A stretch of 64,000 nt of DNA from Quercus robur (lineage: Eukaryota; Streptophyta; Magnoliopsida; Fagales; Fagaceae), in the NCBI RefSeq assembly GCF_932294415.1, contig NC_065536.1, forward strand, positions 34,964,354 to 35,028,353. Direction: 5' to 3'. The notes under the pieces were generated by a model that worked only from the letters and a program-made list of their open reading frames with translations, did no database searches and had not been told where the DNA came from. The translations under genes and the position numbers were made by a program. Positions within the stretch are counted from its first letter, which is position 1. Each line of letters opens with the position of its first letter. Positions 1 through 11,209 of the stretch are shown one piece after another.

Positions 1-777
1 GATGAATCCTATCCCTAATCATCTATAGGAGAACTTGTGGAATATATAGCTAGCATATATCAGTTATAGCCTTCGTATTCTTTGTAAAATTTCAATAAAA
101 TTATTGTTACTTATAAAAGAATGAAGGAATTGCCTTCCAAATTTCAATACCATATTGTTTGCCGAACGCCCTTCCAACACACCAATAACTAAACCACTGA
201 TCTCAGCATAACCCATCTAGCTCCAAATAAACAGAAAAAAAGAGTCCACAAATCGAATAGCTGTATGTTTCCATTTTGTCTTAATCCCATACTTAACAAA
301 TATGAAAATCTATTGTGTGAGAACAAGAAACAAAGAAATAAGAAAAGCTGCCAATAAGCTTGAACTCAAATCAAAACTCATCCACTAGTAAGTACAGGAT
401 GGAGGTGGCTGTCATGAGTTCAAGACCTTTATGGGTAAGAGTGTAGCCTCCCAGCAGAACAAAAAAAAAAAAGTAACAGGGTGTCTTATTGTTTTATTAG
501 AGTGTAGCACTCCAATTCAATTCACTTTTTCTACAACATTGATTCAAACCTCGTCAATGAGCTCTAGTTCAATTGGCACCTCCTCTCCTTATAAGTCCTA
601 TGAGAAGGGTTGGGTCATGGTTTCAAGACCCATCACCATTAAGTGAGTGTGTAACTTACCATTAAAAAGAAAATTCGTTAAATCAAACCTCATTTCTAGT
701 AGGAACACAGTAGCATAATCTAATCATAGATTATGCTAATGTGAATGAAGTAGATATGGAATAAGTGAGGGACTTAC
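1..777. other. left edge, no gene seen; probably intron 2 of the AGD-like gene
   Basis: I find no exon here. The donor of the AGD-like exon 2 points into this stretch on the minus strand, and the conserved residues that should follow are not visible, so it is best read as the start of an intron whose next exon lies outside the window. The short frame at 431-646 is low-complexity and unsupported. Confidence 0.5.
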
Positions 778-1165
778 ATTAACTTCTTAGACCCTTGATA
801 TAGCCTTTGGCAGCGATCTTTCACTACATCAGTCGTCTGTTCTAGCGTATATATCTGACCATAATGGAAAAATGAAAGAAGTAAAATAAGAAGTATGGCC
901 ACTTTTTCTTTAAATACAGAAAGAGACAGTGACAAAGAAAAATTACATGGGTTCGGCAATTTCAACCATAAAAAACTTTAAATACAACCTCTTGATTACT
1001 ATTTTTGTGGAATCCAATTCCAATAGATTAAATATAGAATCTGATTCTATAACAAGTCAAGAATAGAAATAGTAAAAAAAACAGATGTATGATAAGAGGG
1101 TCCGATTGGGCTTGTACCTGCTTCAGAAACATAGGGGAATCGTCCAGCTTGATAAAGGCACCCAT
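778..1165 (-). CDS. first two coding exons of an AGD2/AGD4-type ArfGAP (BAR-PH-ankyrin), partial
   Basis: Two minus-strand exons join to an N-terminus typical of plant ArfGAPs with BAR, PH and ankyrin domains (AGD2/AGD4 type), which activate GTP hydrolysis on Arf GTPases in vesicle traffic. Exon 1 (1165-1118) starts at the only sensible ATG and reads MGAFIKLDDSPMFLKQ, then a CAG|GTACAA donor. Exon 2 (854-778) follows a CAG acceptor and contains VKDRCQRLYQGSKKL, matching the family's DRCQKLYKG segment at the start of the BAR helix bundle. It ends in phase 2 with AT|GTAAGT, so the next exon should begin with G to complete Met. The rest lies beyond the left edge. Both exons are open with canonical borders, so the gene may be functional. 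The choice between AGD2 and AGD4 cannot be made from this part. Confidence 0.75.
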
Positions 1166-1320
1166 TGTTTCTCTCGACTCGAGTCTCAACCCAAAAACGC
1201 AAAACCTCTCTCTCTCTCTCTCTGAGTTTCAGATCGGAGTGAAAGGAAATAAGATCACAATCGGAAGTCGTTTCACACTTCACGTGAGGTGAGGTGAGGT
1301 GAGGTGAGGTGAGAGGGCAA
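1166..1320 (-). promoter_or_regulatory. 5' leader/promoter of the AGD-like gene with CT and GTGAG repeats
   Basis: Directly upstream of the AGD-like ATG is a CT dinucleotide tract (about 1206-1223; GA on the coding strand), typical of plant 5' leaders. Farther upstream are about six copies of the pentamer GTGAG at 1284-1312. No clear TATA box was identified. Confidence 0.4.
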
Positions 1321-1726
1321 TATGGGCAATTGGATGACAAAATACCGAAGGTGCACCTTTTTTTCTCCTCGTTCAACAAACATAAATTATTATTTTTTAT
1401 AGGTTCAACAAACATAAATTGAGTGTTTATATTAATTTAATTTCGTGCGTTACAGACAGTTTCTTCAACTAATACTAAAGTTCCTGAAACCAAAACAAAA
1501 CAAAACAAAACAAAACTAGTACTACCATTTAAGGAAGGTCTCCTAGATGTGATTTTTTTTTTATTTTTTAAAGAAGAAAGTCTCCTAGATGTTATATATT
1601 TATATCTATACTACTATTTAAGGAATTTCACCTATTTGAGATCCTCATTTTTTTTTGTTCAAAAATACCCCTACACCCCAATGTTTAAGTAAAAACAAAT
1701 CTAAAAAACAATCCGGTAACATTTAC
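1321..1726. other. intergenic, no gene
   Basis: AT-rich sequence with homopolymer T runs and a short AAAAC repeat near 1491-1516. No coding signal seen. Confidence 0.5.
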
Positions 1727-1960
1727 AAAAAACGTGGCTATAGCTAACCTATAGCCGCGTTTTTAATAAATGTGGCTATAGACTTAGCCTACAGCCGCTT
1801 TTTTAAAATGCGACTATAGGTTAAGTATATAGCCACGTTTCTAAGTGTTTTTAGTCGCATTTTTTTGGATAGGGTCTATTGTCACATTCAAAAAACGTGG
1901 TTATAGGTCCAGCTGAATAATATATATATTTTAGAGCAAGACCTACAGCCGCGTTTTAAA
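1727..1960. repeat. GCCGCG/CTATAG subterminal-type repeat array, left
   Basis: At least six alternating direct and inverted copies of a motif like CTATAGCCGCGTTTTT and its complement are packed here. A matching array lies at 4283-4412. Such arrays are typical of the subterminal regions of plant CACTA (En/Spm) elements. I could not find convincing CACTA termini or a 3-bp target duplication, so the class is inferred only. Confidence 0.5.
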
Positions 1961-2270
1961 AACATGCATGCATGATTCCATGACAATAATTAACATCATA
2001 TTATTTGAAGTCCTTGGATTTCTTTCATTTTACTTTTGGATAATCTTTAGTTTTATTCAAATGAACAGTAGTTTCTTTTTGCTTTTCTGTGTTTCTATGA
2101 GTTCAATTTTTATTTTGTAGCTTCTATTGACTTCAATTTTTATCTTGTAACAAACCTTTTATTTTATTTTTAATTAATAAGTTACACACACAGTGGGTTT
2201 TTTTTTTAATGGTTTAAGCCCATCTGCTCTTGTTGCTTAATGTCAACCTCCATCTATTGTTTCTTTTTTA

Positions 2271-3572
2271 TTTTTTATTGGACAAAGTTTAACTACAAAA
2301 CTAAATGTAGCCTAAAGCTACAAACTGCTCTAATAAACTGACTTGTGTAAAAAATGGCATGTGCATTGTACATGATTACTTAAGTAAACTTAATCCAACT
2401 AACCCTAGTTAACTACACCTCCTATTAAAAAAAAAAAAACTAAAAACCTAAACTAACAAAGCGTATAATCTCTCTCTCTCTCTTTCATCGAAGAAACCTA
2501 GCTCCTACCAGTCTCAAACTCTCCTTTCTCCACCCCTGGCCCACCACCTCAAATTCTCCTCTGTCTCTACTACCAGCCCACCTCAAATCCTCCTCTACCA
2601 CCATCAGAGGCCCACCTCAAATCCTCCCAATGCAGCTGTACTATGGTTTTGTTTGTGTACTAGACTCAAAGGTAGAGTTGGGAATTGGTGTATGGATTTA
2701 AAACTTGAATTGCAATCTTTAAGGAATGCACTTCTTTCATGGAAGCAGTAATTGAGAAACATCCAGTATACACAGAAAGTGTTGTTGGAATTCTAGCAAA
2801 AAAAAAGAATGGCCACTTAGAAGTAGAAGTGAACAGCCATCTAATCTGATCTGATCAGAAGCATCAGATTTGACTTCTGAGGGCGATTATTACTACGCTC
2901 TCTCCTCAATCCGCTCCACATATATATAGTAATACAAAAATGTAGAGCACCCCAAATATCCACATTTTAATGCCAACCCCACTGTCCAATACTCTATCAA
3001 GGCCATAACACGTCACCCAAACACCATATATAGAGCAAATATCATTCATGCCATACTTGCCCTTAATAGCATTTTTTTTTCTTGGTCCGCTTCCTTAGAT
3101 AGGATCCTCACTACAGACAACCTTCAAAAGAGACCAATTATATGTGCAAAAGGTGTGTTCAATGGTTTTTGGTTTGTTTGGTATTCATTGGGTTTTGCCG
3201 GCGATGGAGACAGAGGAGGATTTGAGGTGGTGGGATGGCGGTGAAGACATTAAAGGATTTGAGGTTTGCCGGCAGTGGAGATAAAGGGTTTGGCTTGGCT
3301 AGCCAGTAGTGGAGACAAGAGAGTTTGAGACCGATAGGAGCTAGGTTTCTTAGATGAAAGAGAAAGAGAGAGAGATTATACGCTTTGTTAGTTTAGGTTT
3401 TTAGTTTTATTTTTTTAATAGGTGGTGTAGTTAACTAGGGTTAGTTGGGTTAGGTTTACTTAAGTAATCATGTGCAATGCACATGCTATTTTTTACACAT
3501 GTTAGTTGATTAGAGCAATTTGTAGGTTTAGGCTACAATTGGTTTTATAGCTAAATTTTGTCCTTTTTTATT
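2271..3572. mobile_element. Mutator-like (MULE) non-autonomous element with long TIRs and 9-bp TSD
   Basis: The element runs 2280-3563 (1284 bp). Both ends begin GGACAAA in inverted orientation. Roughly 260 bp of inverted repeat can be followed (2280-2540 against 3300-3563), including shared stretches such as GATTACTTAAGTAAAC, and weaker inverted similarity continues inward to about 2630/3200. The flanking nine bases TTTTTTATT occur at 2271-2279 and again at 3564-3572, a perfect 9-bp target duplication as expected for Mutator-type transposition. The middle (about 2640-3180) shows no transposase, so it is non-autonomous; I did not recognise a captured gene. It lies between the two GCCGCG-type arrays, so it may have jumped into an older element. 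Confidence 0.85.
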
Positions 3573-4260
3573 TCATTTACTGTTCAACTGAATATGCTTT
3601 TGCAAACTGAATATTTGAACTAAAGGCTTTGCTTCTTCTTTCACAACAATGAAATCATAGCTTTCGTAGATGTTATGTGAGATGAGTTAACGTTAAATGC
3701 TTCTGCCAATTTTTTGGCTTTGCAGTCAGCCTTGGTCTGAGAATTTAGTGTTTCAGGCTTCTTTGGCAGCAACTCCAGCTACACTGGTGAGTTGTGTTAT
3801 TCTGTTTCTAATGCACTAATTGATTCTCAATACAAGAAATTACAGTGTATCCACAAGAAATTCAACTTACTGCAATGCATTGGAAGGAAATTAGTTGTAT
3901 TGTGTTATTTTTTTGGCTATTTCATAAGAAGATTGTTATGTGATATTAATATAATGGCTTTAATATATTTAGGATGACAATGAAACACTATGATTGATGA
4001 GAACTCTCTGTGGATATTGATCAAATCATTTTGGCTGATCATGAATGACTGTTGTAGATAGGAATATTGCTGTGTTAATTTGAATGTATATTGTAGACAG
4101 GAGTTTAATTTTGATATGCTGGTTTGAATGTATATAATATTGTAGACAGGTTGATATTGCTATGTTAATTGTAGACAAGAATATTATTTTGAAATGTAGG
4201 TTTGAATGAATATAACACTGTAGATAGGTTGTATGTAACATTATAGACAGGAATTTGTGA
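3573..4260. repeat. AT-rich stretch ending in degenerate tandem repeats
   Basis: No gene is visible. From about 4040 to 4250 a phrase resembling TTGTAGACAGGAATATT followed by TTTGAATGTATAT recurs at least four times with irregular spacing of about 45-65 bp. It probably belongs to the element whose subterminal arrays flank this region. Confidence 0.45.
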
Positions 4261-4282
4261 TTGGCCCAGGGAAAAAAAAAAA

Positions 4283-4412
4283 ACCTATAGCCGCGTTTTT
4301 AAAATGTGGCTGTAGGTTGATGACCTATAACCGCATTTTTTAAACGCGGCTATTATACATCCTATAGCCGTGTTTAAAAAATGCAACTAAAAAGGCACCT
4401 ATAGTCACATTT
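4283..4412. repeat. GCCGCG/CTATAG subterminal-type repeat array, right
   Basis: Several direct and inverted copies of CCTATAGCCGCGTTTTT-like motifs, the same family as at 1727-1960. The two arrays bracket about 2.3 kb that includes the MULE and may mark the two ends of one old CACTA-like element. The ends are not resolved. The 450 bases after it, up to 4860, hold no recognisable gene and may include the promoter of the GRF gene. Confidence 0.5.
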
Positions 4413-4860
4413 AGTCTAAAATCACTTTACCTTCCTGTGGTTTGAAAAGTATCACTTCACCCACCTAAGGTAAGCTCTATTTATATTCCATAACCCACCT
4501 CTGCCTATGACATTAGAAAAACACATTTTAACCCCAAAATAGAACATAACACGAATCAAAACTCTCTCTCAAAATATTTTCACGAGAGTGACCACTCATG
4601 TTTTTTACATTCGAATCTCCATTGATTGACGTTATTAGGCTTAATTCTCTAAAGTTTTTCGAGTTTCGAATAAATCAAAGCTAGGTTTGTAGTACAGGTA
4701 AATAAAAACCAGGTATGTATGTTTGTTCTTCTTTTAGGGTTTGAATTTTTTTCAAAATAGCTACGATTGTCCGGTATGAAAATGGTGAATTTGTTGATAC
4801 CTTACATGTTGTAATACCCAGGAAGCAATTGTTGAAGTTTTTGTCAATTAATCTTTTGCA

Positions 4861-5391
4861 ATGTCTTCATCTGGTGGTAATTACCCGGGTTCAAGTGGGC
4901 ATATGTGTAATGAGCAAATATGTGTTTTGAGAACAAGTTTGACGCTTGAGAATTTTGGGAGGAGATTCTTGGGTTGTAGCCAATAAAAGGTTGGTCTAAA
5001 GTGTCCTTTCTTTGATTGGGTGGATAACCTAATCTGTAATCGTGGGAATGAAACTGCGCCCTTGGTTATTCAAAAGATATCTAGGCTTCAGAGTGCTATC
5101 CAACTTGCAAATAAGAGGCAAAGGGTAACTCAAGAAATGACAGATGAAGCTAGGCAAATAGCAAAAAAAGCTCTAGAAATGAAAGCCAAAGCCAAGGAGA
5201 TAGAGAGAAAGGTTCGTGTTGTGTATGCAAAAGTCAAGGAAAAAGCCATGATTGCTCGTGAGAAAGAGAGAATGTGTAGGTTTGTACTAATTTTGTCATG
5301 GCTCTTCTTTGCTATTGTTATGTTTTTATTTTGTTTTGGCTCAATTAAGCACTTTGGAGTGAAGAGATTAAGGTTGCCATCAAGTAGTTAA
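4861..5391 (+). pseudogene. GRF-type zinc-finger protein with C-terminal membrane helix, premature stop
   Basis: A single frame from the ATG at 4861 reads through to 5391 except for one TAA at 4984-4986. The N-terminal part contains the GRF zinc-finger pattern (RTSLTLENFGRRFLGC, later CPFFDWVD), a nucleic-acid-binding module. Next comes a Lys/Glu/Ala-rich coiled coil (about 5095-5270), then a hydrophobic segment of about 20 residues (FVLILSWLFFAIVMFLF) and a short basic tail. This layout is common in small plant GRF proteins of unknown function. The stop falls where relatives usually have Tyr (a one-base TAT to TAA change is enough), and the second Cys of the first zinc pair seems to be missing. 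It is therefore likely a young pseudogene; a downstream product starting at 5020 would lack most of the finger. Confidence 0.7.
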
Positions 5392-7116
5392 TTAGTTAGT
5401 AGAATTAGTTATGGCATTGTTATTGATGGATTTGCATTGTAATAGCACTTACCTACTTAGCTAATGTTCATTATCACTGGATATTGGTAATGGAAGAAGT
5501 GTTTCTTAATTGTGTGTTATGTGTGAAGTTGTGTTGAAGTTGGTTTGTTGTTATTCACACCACCTATAAATTGTGAGATGTGTCACGGTTTGATGCTCAA
5601 CTAGCATAACCACATAATGTCAAGAACACAGGTTCAGCATTACAACAATCTATTCATACCATCATAACAACTTCAATTTGATTATACCATAACAACCATA
5701 AGGTGGGTGCAACGGGGGGGAGTACACCTTGGCCGAGTTGACCATGGAGAAGGAAAATGGAGTCACCACCTAAATTAGGTCTAGGAACCATAAATATAGC
5801 ACCCTTCATGAAAGGATTGATCTACTACCAAAGCACGTGTTTGGAGTTTAGGTATGGAGATGGGAAGGTGTTAGGCACCCAATCCCATCCCACCTGTAGG
5901 TCAGCTTCCATTAATTGTGTCTTACATCTTAATCTTATTAAAGGCACATTGAACATTTATCATTCTAGACTCACACACACACTAGCATACATCTAAGCAT
6001 ACAACATGGCACTTTCTTCCCAAACCTTAACATACATCTATCATGCATCTCATCATATCTCAAACCCTAGCATACATCTATCATATATGGCATTATATCA
6101 TATTCAAGGAAAAAGCATAGACATGGCAACAATCAAACAACATGTTATAGGCATCTAAACATCAAAAACACATCATTCAATAAAGCATGTTCATACTCAT
6201 CCTCAAGGTAAAACCATATGCATGTTCATGTGAATGCATAACTTACTTCACTTACCTTACTACACCACAGCACCTATGCATCAATTTGTTTAGTGTTCTA
6301 GAAACTAAACATCCAGAACTTTCCAAGGACACCAAAATCAGCTCAATTGGAGTCGTGAAGACCATCAAATACACGGTCCAAGTCAGAACCAAAAAAAGTT
6401 AAGGCTATTGACGCCAAGGCTGGAGAGGCAGAGAGAAATCGATGTAGTGGCAATGATTTGTGGTGGTGGCGGCAGCAGTGGGAGGATCTAAGTTTTGGGT
6501 TTTGATTTTGGGGGAAGGAAATGGTGAGTTTTAGGTTTGGGGGAAGGAGATGTTAGCGTGAGAGATGAGAAGAGAGATTTTTTAAAAAACTTTATCGTGT
6601 TTTTGTTTTTGTTTTTTAAGAAGTATCAAGTTTTATAATTTGTATTTGGTAGGGGAAAAAAGATATATATATATATATATATATATTTTTTTTAATAATG
6701 CTGATGTGTAAAAATGTGAGAACTCTAAAAAAAGTCAAATATTGGTCAGAGGCTTTGGTTTTATAGTATATATAGATTAGAATTTTAAGTTTGATAAAGG
6801 CTACTCACAACTCTCAAACTCAAAAATCAAACATTCATCTATCATCTCTATATATAATAGCAAAAATCCAATCCTCAATTTTTTCTCCCGCTATGTCGTG
6901 TGTCATATCTAACACATACTTACAATCCTGAACCAACATAATTTTTCATTCCCAAAAACACCGTATAATAAGACAACTACTCAGATACACCGTCTAAACC
7001 AATCGTTATGGCTTTTGTCCCAACACTCCTATTACGAATACACTACAAAGCCAACGTTTCAACTTTGAAAGAGAAGATTTTGAAAATACTAAATACAATG
7101 TTTGGCTATCTTATAA
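5392..7116. repeat. intergenic repeats; fragment of a dispersed repeat at about 5755-5905
   Basis: No gene seen. At about 5755-5905 the sequence reads like GGAGTCACCACCTA, then CTAGGAACCAT, then GGGAAGGTGTTAGGCACCC. The same ordered phrases occur on the opposite strand at about 13770-13905, so these are two copies of one dispersed repeat of unknown class. A TA microsatellite lies at about 6664-6688. The remaining small frames are unsupported. Confidence 0.5.
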
Positions 7117-7188
7117 GAGAAGTGCTATGTCCACAATATTTTCACAACATATTCACTAAGTGAAAATGTTGTGGACGTAGCATTTCTC
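7117..7188. mobile_element. short fold-back MITE remnant
   Basis: The left end GAGAAGTGCTATGTCCACA and the right end TGTGGACGTAGCATTTCTC are near-perfect inverted repeats around a 14-bp loop, 72 bp in all. The phrase TGCTACGTCCACAACATTTT is common at the ends of eudicot MITEs, so this is likely an internally deleted copy. No clear target duplication was found. Confidence 0.6.
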
Positions 7189-7337
7189 ATTTTCTAAACA
7201 TGTTGTCACACTTTGTCCAATAAACTTGCCAAGAGTCCTACCCATGTATAAAAGTCAATGTTACAGTCCTATTTAAAATAAATAAAAATAAAAATAAAAA
7301 AGCAAAACACAGTGCTTACAAAAATTTTCTTCCTACC

Positions 7338-8219
7338 ATGTCTAATCTTAGAGGAAGAGGGGTTATTGAAAATGATACATGCGAGGCTTGTATTGTGATG
7401 GTTTTTGAATCGGTGGAGCGTGTTCTTTGGAGCTGTCCATGTGCATCAAATATTTGGGCTTTAAAATCTATTTTCAACTTTGCTGGCAGTATCCTAGTTG
7501 GTGATTTCATGGACTTTCTATGGTTTTTAATGTTCACTCAACAATATGGTGATGACACTATGGAATTAGCTATGACTATTTCATGGGTTAAATGGACTAA
7601 CAGGAATGAGAATAGGCATGGGGGAAGACCTAAATCTGGGCTGGATGTTCTACATTTGTGTGAAATGTTAATATCAAATTTTAAGTAAGCCAATTCTAAG
7701 GTTGACACTGCTAGACCTGTGTGTGTTCAAGGCTAAAGGCCACCTATTCCTCCTTCGTATAAGGTAAATGTGGATAGTGCTATCTTTCTATCACAATATG
7801 AGGCAGGGGTTGGGTTTGTTGTTCGTGATGGTCAGGGGTTGGTTATGGCTGCACTTAGCAAAAATATTAAGCAACCATTGAGTCCTTTAGAGATTAAAGC
7901 TAAAGTGCTTGAGGAAGGAATTCTCTTTGCTAGGGATATTGGTATACAAGAGTTTGTGCTAGAAGGGGACTCACAGGTGGTTGTAAATGCTATTACAGGT
8001 TGCTCTCATCCTCCTTCATCGATAGCCCTTGTTTGTTCTTTTTTGCATGAGTTTCGTGGGGTTGAGGTCTCTCATACTCGTAGGGATAGAAATGTAACTG
8101 CACATTTGTTAGCAAAATATGCTCTAGGTGTTAAGCATTATGTTACTTGGATTGAGGAGAGCCTTTGTTTATTAGAATACGCTATCTTAAATGATGTAAT
8201 TTCTTTTTGTTTTGTTTAA
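7338..8219 (+). pseudogene. 3' fragment of an L1-type LINE: zf-RVT region plus RNase H
   Basis: One reading frame covers the zinc-binding region that follows reverse transcriptase (CEACIVMVFESVERVLWSCP) and an RNase H domain (VNVDSAIFLSQYEAGVGFVV, then EFVLEGDSQVVVNAI, then RRDRNVTAHLLAKYAL). Two in-frame stops (TAA at 7686 and another about 50 bases on) separate the domains. The first catalytic Asp (NVD), the Asp of EGDS and the late Asp region are present; the usual Glu (AEA motif) seems replaced by Lys in IKAKV. No reverse transcriptase lies upstream, so this is a 5'-truncated, inactive copy. It ends near a TA microsatellite and the LTR at 8261. Confidence 0.75.
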
Positions 8220-8260
8220 TGAAATTCTAGTTTTTCTATACATATATATATATATATATA

Positions 8261-8714
8261 TGATGATGCAAAAAGTCAACAGTTGAGTTCCTCGTCTCTG
8301 TCGATGGACGAAGTGAGTTGAATACGTCGCTAATGTAAAACCTGCAATAAGATTCAAACTGGGAAAAGAATACACTGGTGTGGTGTTTGTCAAAAACCCT
8401 CCGATGATTAAGTCAAAAAGAAGCTTAGAGAGAGGATTTGACTTAAGAGTAGTTTTTGGATGAAATTTTGTGTGTACCTTTTGATTTTGTTTCCCCTTTC
8501 TTTTATAGTTGTTCATTGCCTTAAAGGCCAATGAATCTCTATATTTATGTGTAATAGCTAGTACGTTACAAATGGGTGCTCTGGTGTGTACAACTCCTTT
8601 GTTATTGTTGCTCCATTCATTACTCTTTGTCATAAATGCTTGTAATGAATGTGGAATGCACCCTAGGGTCGTCATACTTAATAATGACAATTTTATTATT
8701 TTTTCTACTCATCA
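8261..8714 (-). repeat. 3' LTR of the Tat-type Ty3/gypsy element
   Basis: Read on the minus strand, this 454-bp unit starts TGATGAGTAG (8714) and ends GCATCATCA (8261), giving the TG...CA ends and the short inverted TGATGA/TCATCA expected of an LTR. A TATA-like ACTATAAAAG lies at about 8503-8512 (minus), followed by a U5-like segment containing ATCGGAGGG, a phrase seen in plant gypsy LTRs. A purine tract abuts its start. No second copy is visible to the right of the pol genes, so the 5' LTR was lost or displaced. Confidence 0.7.
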
Positions 8715-8728
8715 GCTACCCCCCTATT
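8715..8728 (-). promoter_or_regulatory. polypurine tract before the 3' LTR
   Basis: On the minus strand the sequence AATAGGGGGGTAGC runs directly into the LTR start. This is the expected site of plus-strand priming in reverse transcription. Confidence 0.6.
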
Positions 8729-9245
8729 CGTGTCTCTGTCATATTGGACAAGATAAGAACACAGATTCTTGTTGCTTCGTATTCCGTGTTTGACGCATTT
8801 ATTATGAGTTGATGTTTCGTCTACCATGTGACATGTGTACGGTCAATATGACTTCGTCATGTCAATTTTTCTCAGTTTTCCACACAAGATCTTCTATTTG
8901 GTCTGTGTTTTTCCCTCCTTTTTTTATTGATGTGTTATTGTTTGTAAGCATTTCATTTCTTTGGAGCTCTCTTCTTTTTCCCCGATATTCCTCTCATTTT
9001 TGGTAAGTCCTTTTCTTAATCTCCTTTCTTTCCTTCATCTTTTCATGGTGGATTTTTCTTTGGTTAGAACAAGTTGTCCCCTATCTCTTTTTTCCTTGCT
9101 CACCTGTGTAGTTTGCTTGAGTCCATAGGTAGAAAACGTCCTGGGGTTGGGCTTTTTGTAGGGAGAGATTGCCCCTATAGGTTTATTCTGCCTTTTCTCT
9201 TCCCTTTAGTTTACTGTTCAGTAGGAGTTGCCCAAACTTCGATAA
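8729..9245. other. 3' non-coding region of the Tat-type element
   Basis: Pyrimidine-rich on the plus strand; no conserved frame. It lies between the antisense ORF and the 3' LTR. Confidence 0.4.
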
Positions 9246-11022
9246 TGTCTGGTGAGGAGATAAGATCTAGCGAGCTTGAAATAGGTATGTCCTCGTCTGA
9301 GGATTGAGGACTTCTTGAGGTTTCATCCCTGTCTACGCCTTATAAGGCCTGGAGCATCCGCTATGTTCTAAAGGAAAAGGACGAGAAAAGATTGGTGAGG
9401 ATGTTAGCCAATGATGGAGATTCCATTAGGATAGATGAGTTTTTGCACCTTTATTGTCTAAGACGATCTAAGATTCGTGGTTACTGGGAGTTCAAGCCTT
9501 AGGATAGGAGTTCAAGGCTAATTCTGGATTCCTCCTCTTCTTTTCGGAACTAGAAGACGAGTTTTTTCTTCGTCTCTGGTGAAGGTTGGGAGACTATTCC
9601 TGGTGAAAACTAGGATGACGCCCCCAATTTTCTTTGCAGCTTGGGTACTCCTATGTCTGGTGCATCTTTACATACATGTTTATTTGTACATATTTCCTTG
9701 CATATGTGGGTTTGACTCGTCGTTTGTTTTCTTTGTGCAAATAAATTCTGTCCTTGTATGAAGAAACAGTATCACAGTCGTTTGGAAAGGGTCAGAGGAT
9801 ATTTGGAGATCGTTTCAAATTTTGACAAGTTCATCTCCCCCCTAGTCCCTCTTTATTCACTTTCTCGGTCTAGAGCCGTTGAGCCAAGTTTGAAAGAACG
9901 TTGCGGTTGTCAAGAAGAGTAAGTACTTTGGCTTTGTGGGTTTCGAAAAGGAATGACAACTTGGGCTAATCATCTTTTTTTTCTCTTTTTTTTCTTTCTT
10001 TTTTTTTTTAAATTTTAGGAATGACGACTAGGTTCAGCAAGGGTAAGTTGGCCGAGGTTCAAGAGAAGAAGGCCATGACGGGCCTAAAGAGTGGCCTTCT
10101 GATGAGGAAGCACCAAAGGGATAGTAAGCCGACTAAGGACGATCCCATGGTAACCTCCCCTGTTGGTAACCTCCCCTGTTAGTACCTCTGTGTCTCATCG
10201 TCTAGCTTTGCCCACCTCTTCCTTAGAGTTAATCACTCCTTCTAACAGAAGTTCTAAGGCCAATGGAAGGGATAAGGTCTCAATGGGTTCTTTCTGGGAA
10301 GACGCAAGTGCTGCGATTCTGAAGGCCCACGAGGCAATTTCTGTTGACAATCTTCAGCCTCTGGGAGTGAAGTCGTCTCATGAGCTAATGTCTTCCCATG
10401 TACATAGGGTTATGAAGGTGCGAGTTAGGAATTGTGTTTGTGTGAGGATCTTTTCTTGGTTCTTCTTTTGAGCTTCTTTCTCAATGTCTTTATTTCTTTT
10501 TCTCAGGTGTTAGGTGAGTCCTTGTACATTTCTGGGAAATACCTGGACTTTGAGAAAAAATTTGTCATAGCTCAGTCCAAGGTGGAGGCCCTCTCTTCAA
10601 AGAATGAGTCTCTTAAGAAATAGATTTATTCTCTCTTAGAGGAGGCGAAGGTGGATAAGGACTGTCTAAAAACTTTAGAGAAAAGCATTGACACTGAAAA
10701 GGCCTTCTCCGAGCTGAAGGACAAACAAATAGACGAAACCCTCCAAAAGATTGAAAAGGCTAGCTCGAAGGCAGTGGATAAGTTCAAAGCTTCTGACGAG
10801 TACTTGGACAAACTATGCGATTACTACGTGGGAGGTTTTGAGCTCTTCCGAAATTATATGGCCAAACACCACCCCAGTCTAGACTTTTCTAATCTCGACA
10901 TGGAGGCTGTTGAGAAGGAGATATTAAAAGATTGTCAGACCGCTGAGGGGATTGGAAAGGGTGGTGAGGTTGCTAGTGTTGACAGAGCCACCGTTGATTT
11001 GTCTTCCTCCAATGCGGTTTAG
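9246..11022 (+). pseudogene. antisense extra ORF of the Tat-type element (plant 'gypsy-type transposase' family), broken
   Basis: This lies on the plus strand, opposite to pol, between integrase and the 3' LTR. An N-terminal piece (from the ATG at 9246: AWSIRYVLKEKDEKRL) resembles the plant proteins labelled putative gypsy-type transposon/transposase domain. A second piece from the ATG at 10021 runs to an intron (donor AAG|GTGCGA at 10418, acceptor CTCAG at 10506) and then a coiled-coil exon (10507-11022) with VLGESLYISGKYLDFEKK and YYVGGFELFRNYMAKHHPSL, typical of this family. It is broken by stops at about 9306, 9499 and 10621, and by a 16-bp tandem duplication near 10149-10180 that shifts the frame. 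The function of the family is not known. Antisense ORFs at this position are a known feature of some Tat-lineage elements. Confidence 0.65.
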
Positions 11023-11209
11023 GATATTTCTTTCCCTTTTTAAAAAAATTAAAAAAAAAATTCTTTTTAGGCTCGCTGTTTTGAGCATGTACTAATGACA
11101 GTTTTATATTGTGTGCCGATAGTACGTTGTGCATCAATGTCTTTTCAAGTCACGTGTTGATGATGACTTAACCATTTCTTTTATGTATGGATGACAGTAT
11201 TGATAACTG

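Noticed and set aside
1047..1415. 122-codon minus-strand frame over the AGD-like exon 1
   Set aside because: It reads the GAGAG and TCACC repeats and a different frame from the exon; the splice structure explains the region better.
1727..4412. a complete CACTA transposon
   Set aside because: The subterminal-type arrays fit, but no CACTA termini or 3-bp target duplication could be located, so only the arrays are listed.
7316..7537. minus-strand 73-codon frame
   Set aside because: Shadow of the LINE zinc-region frame on the plus strand.
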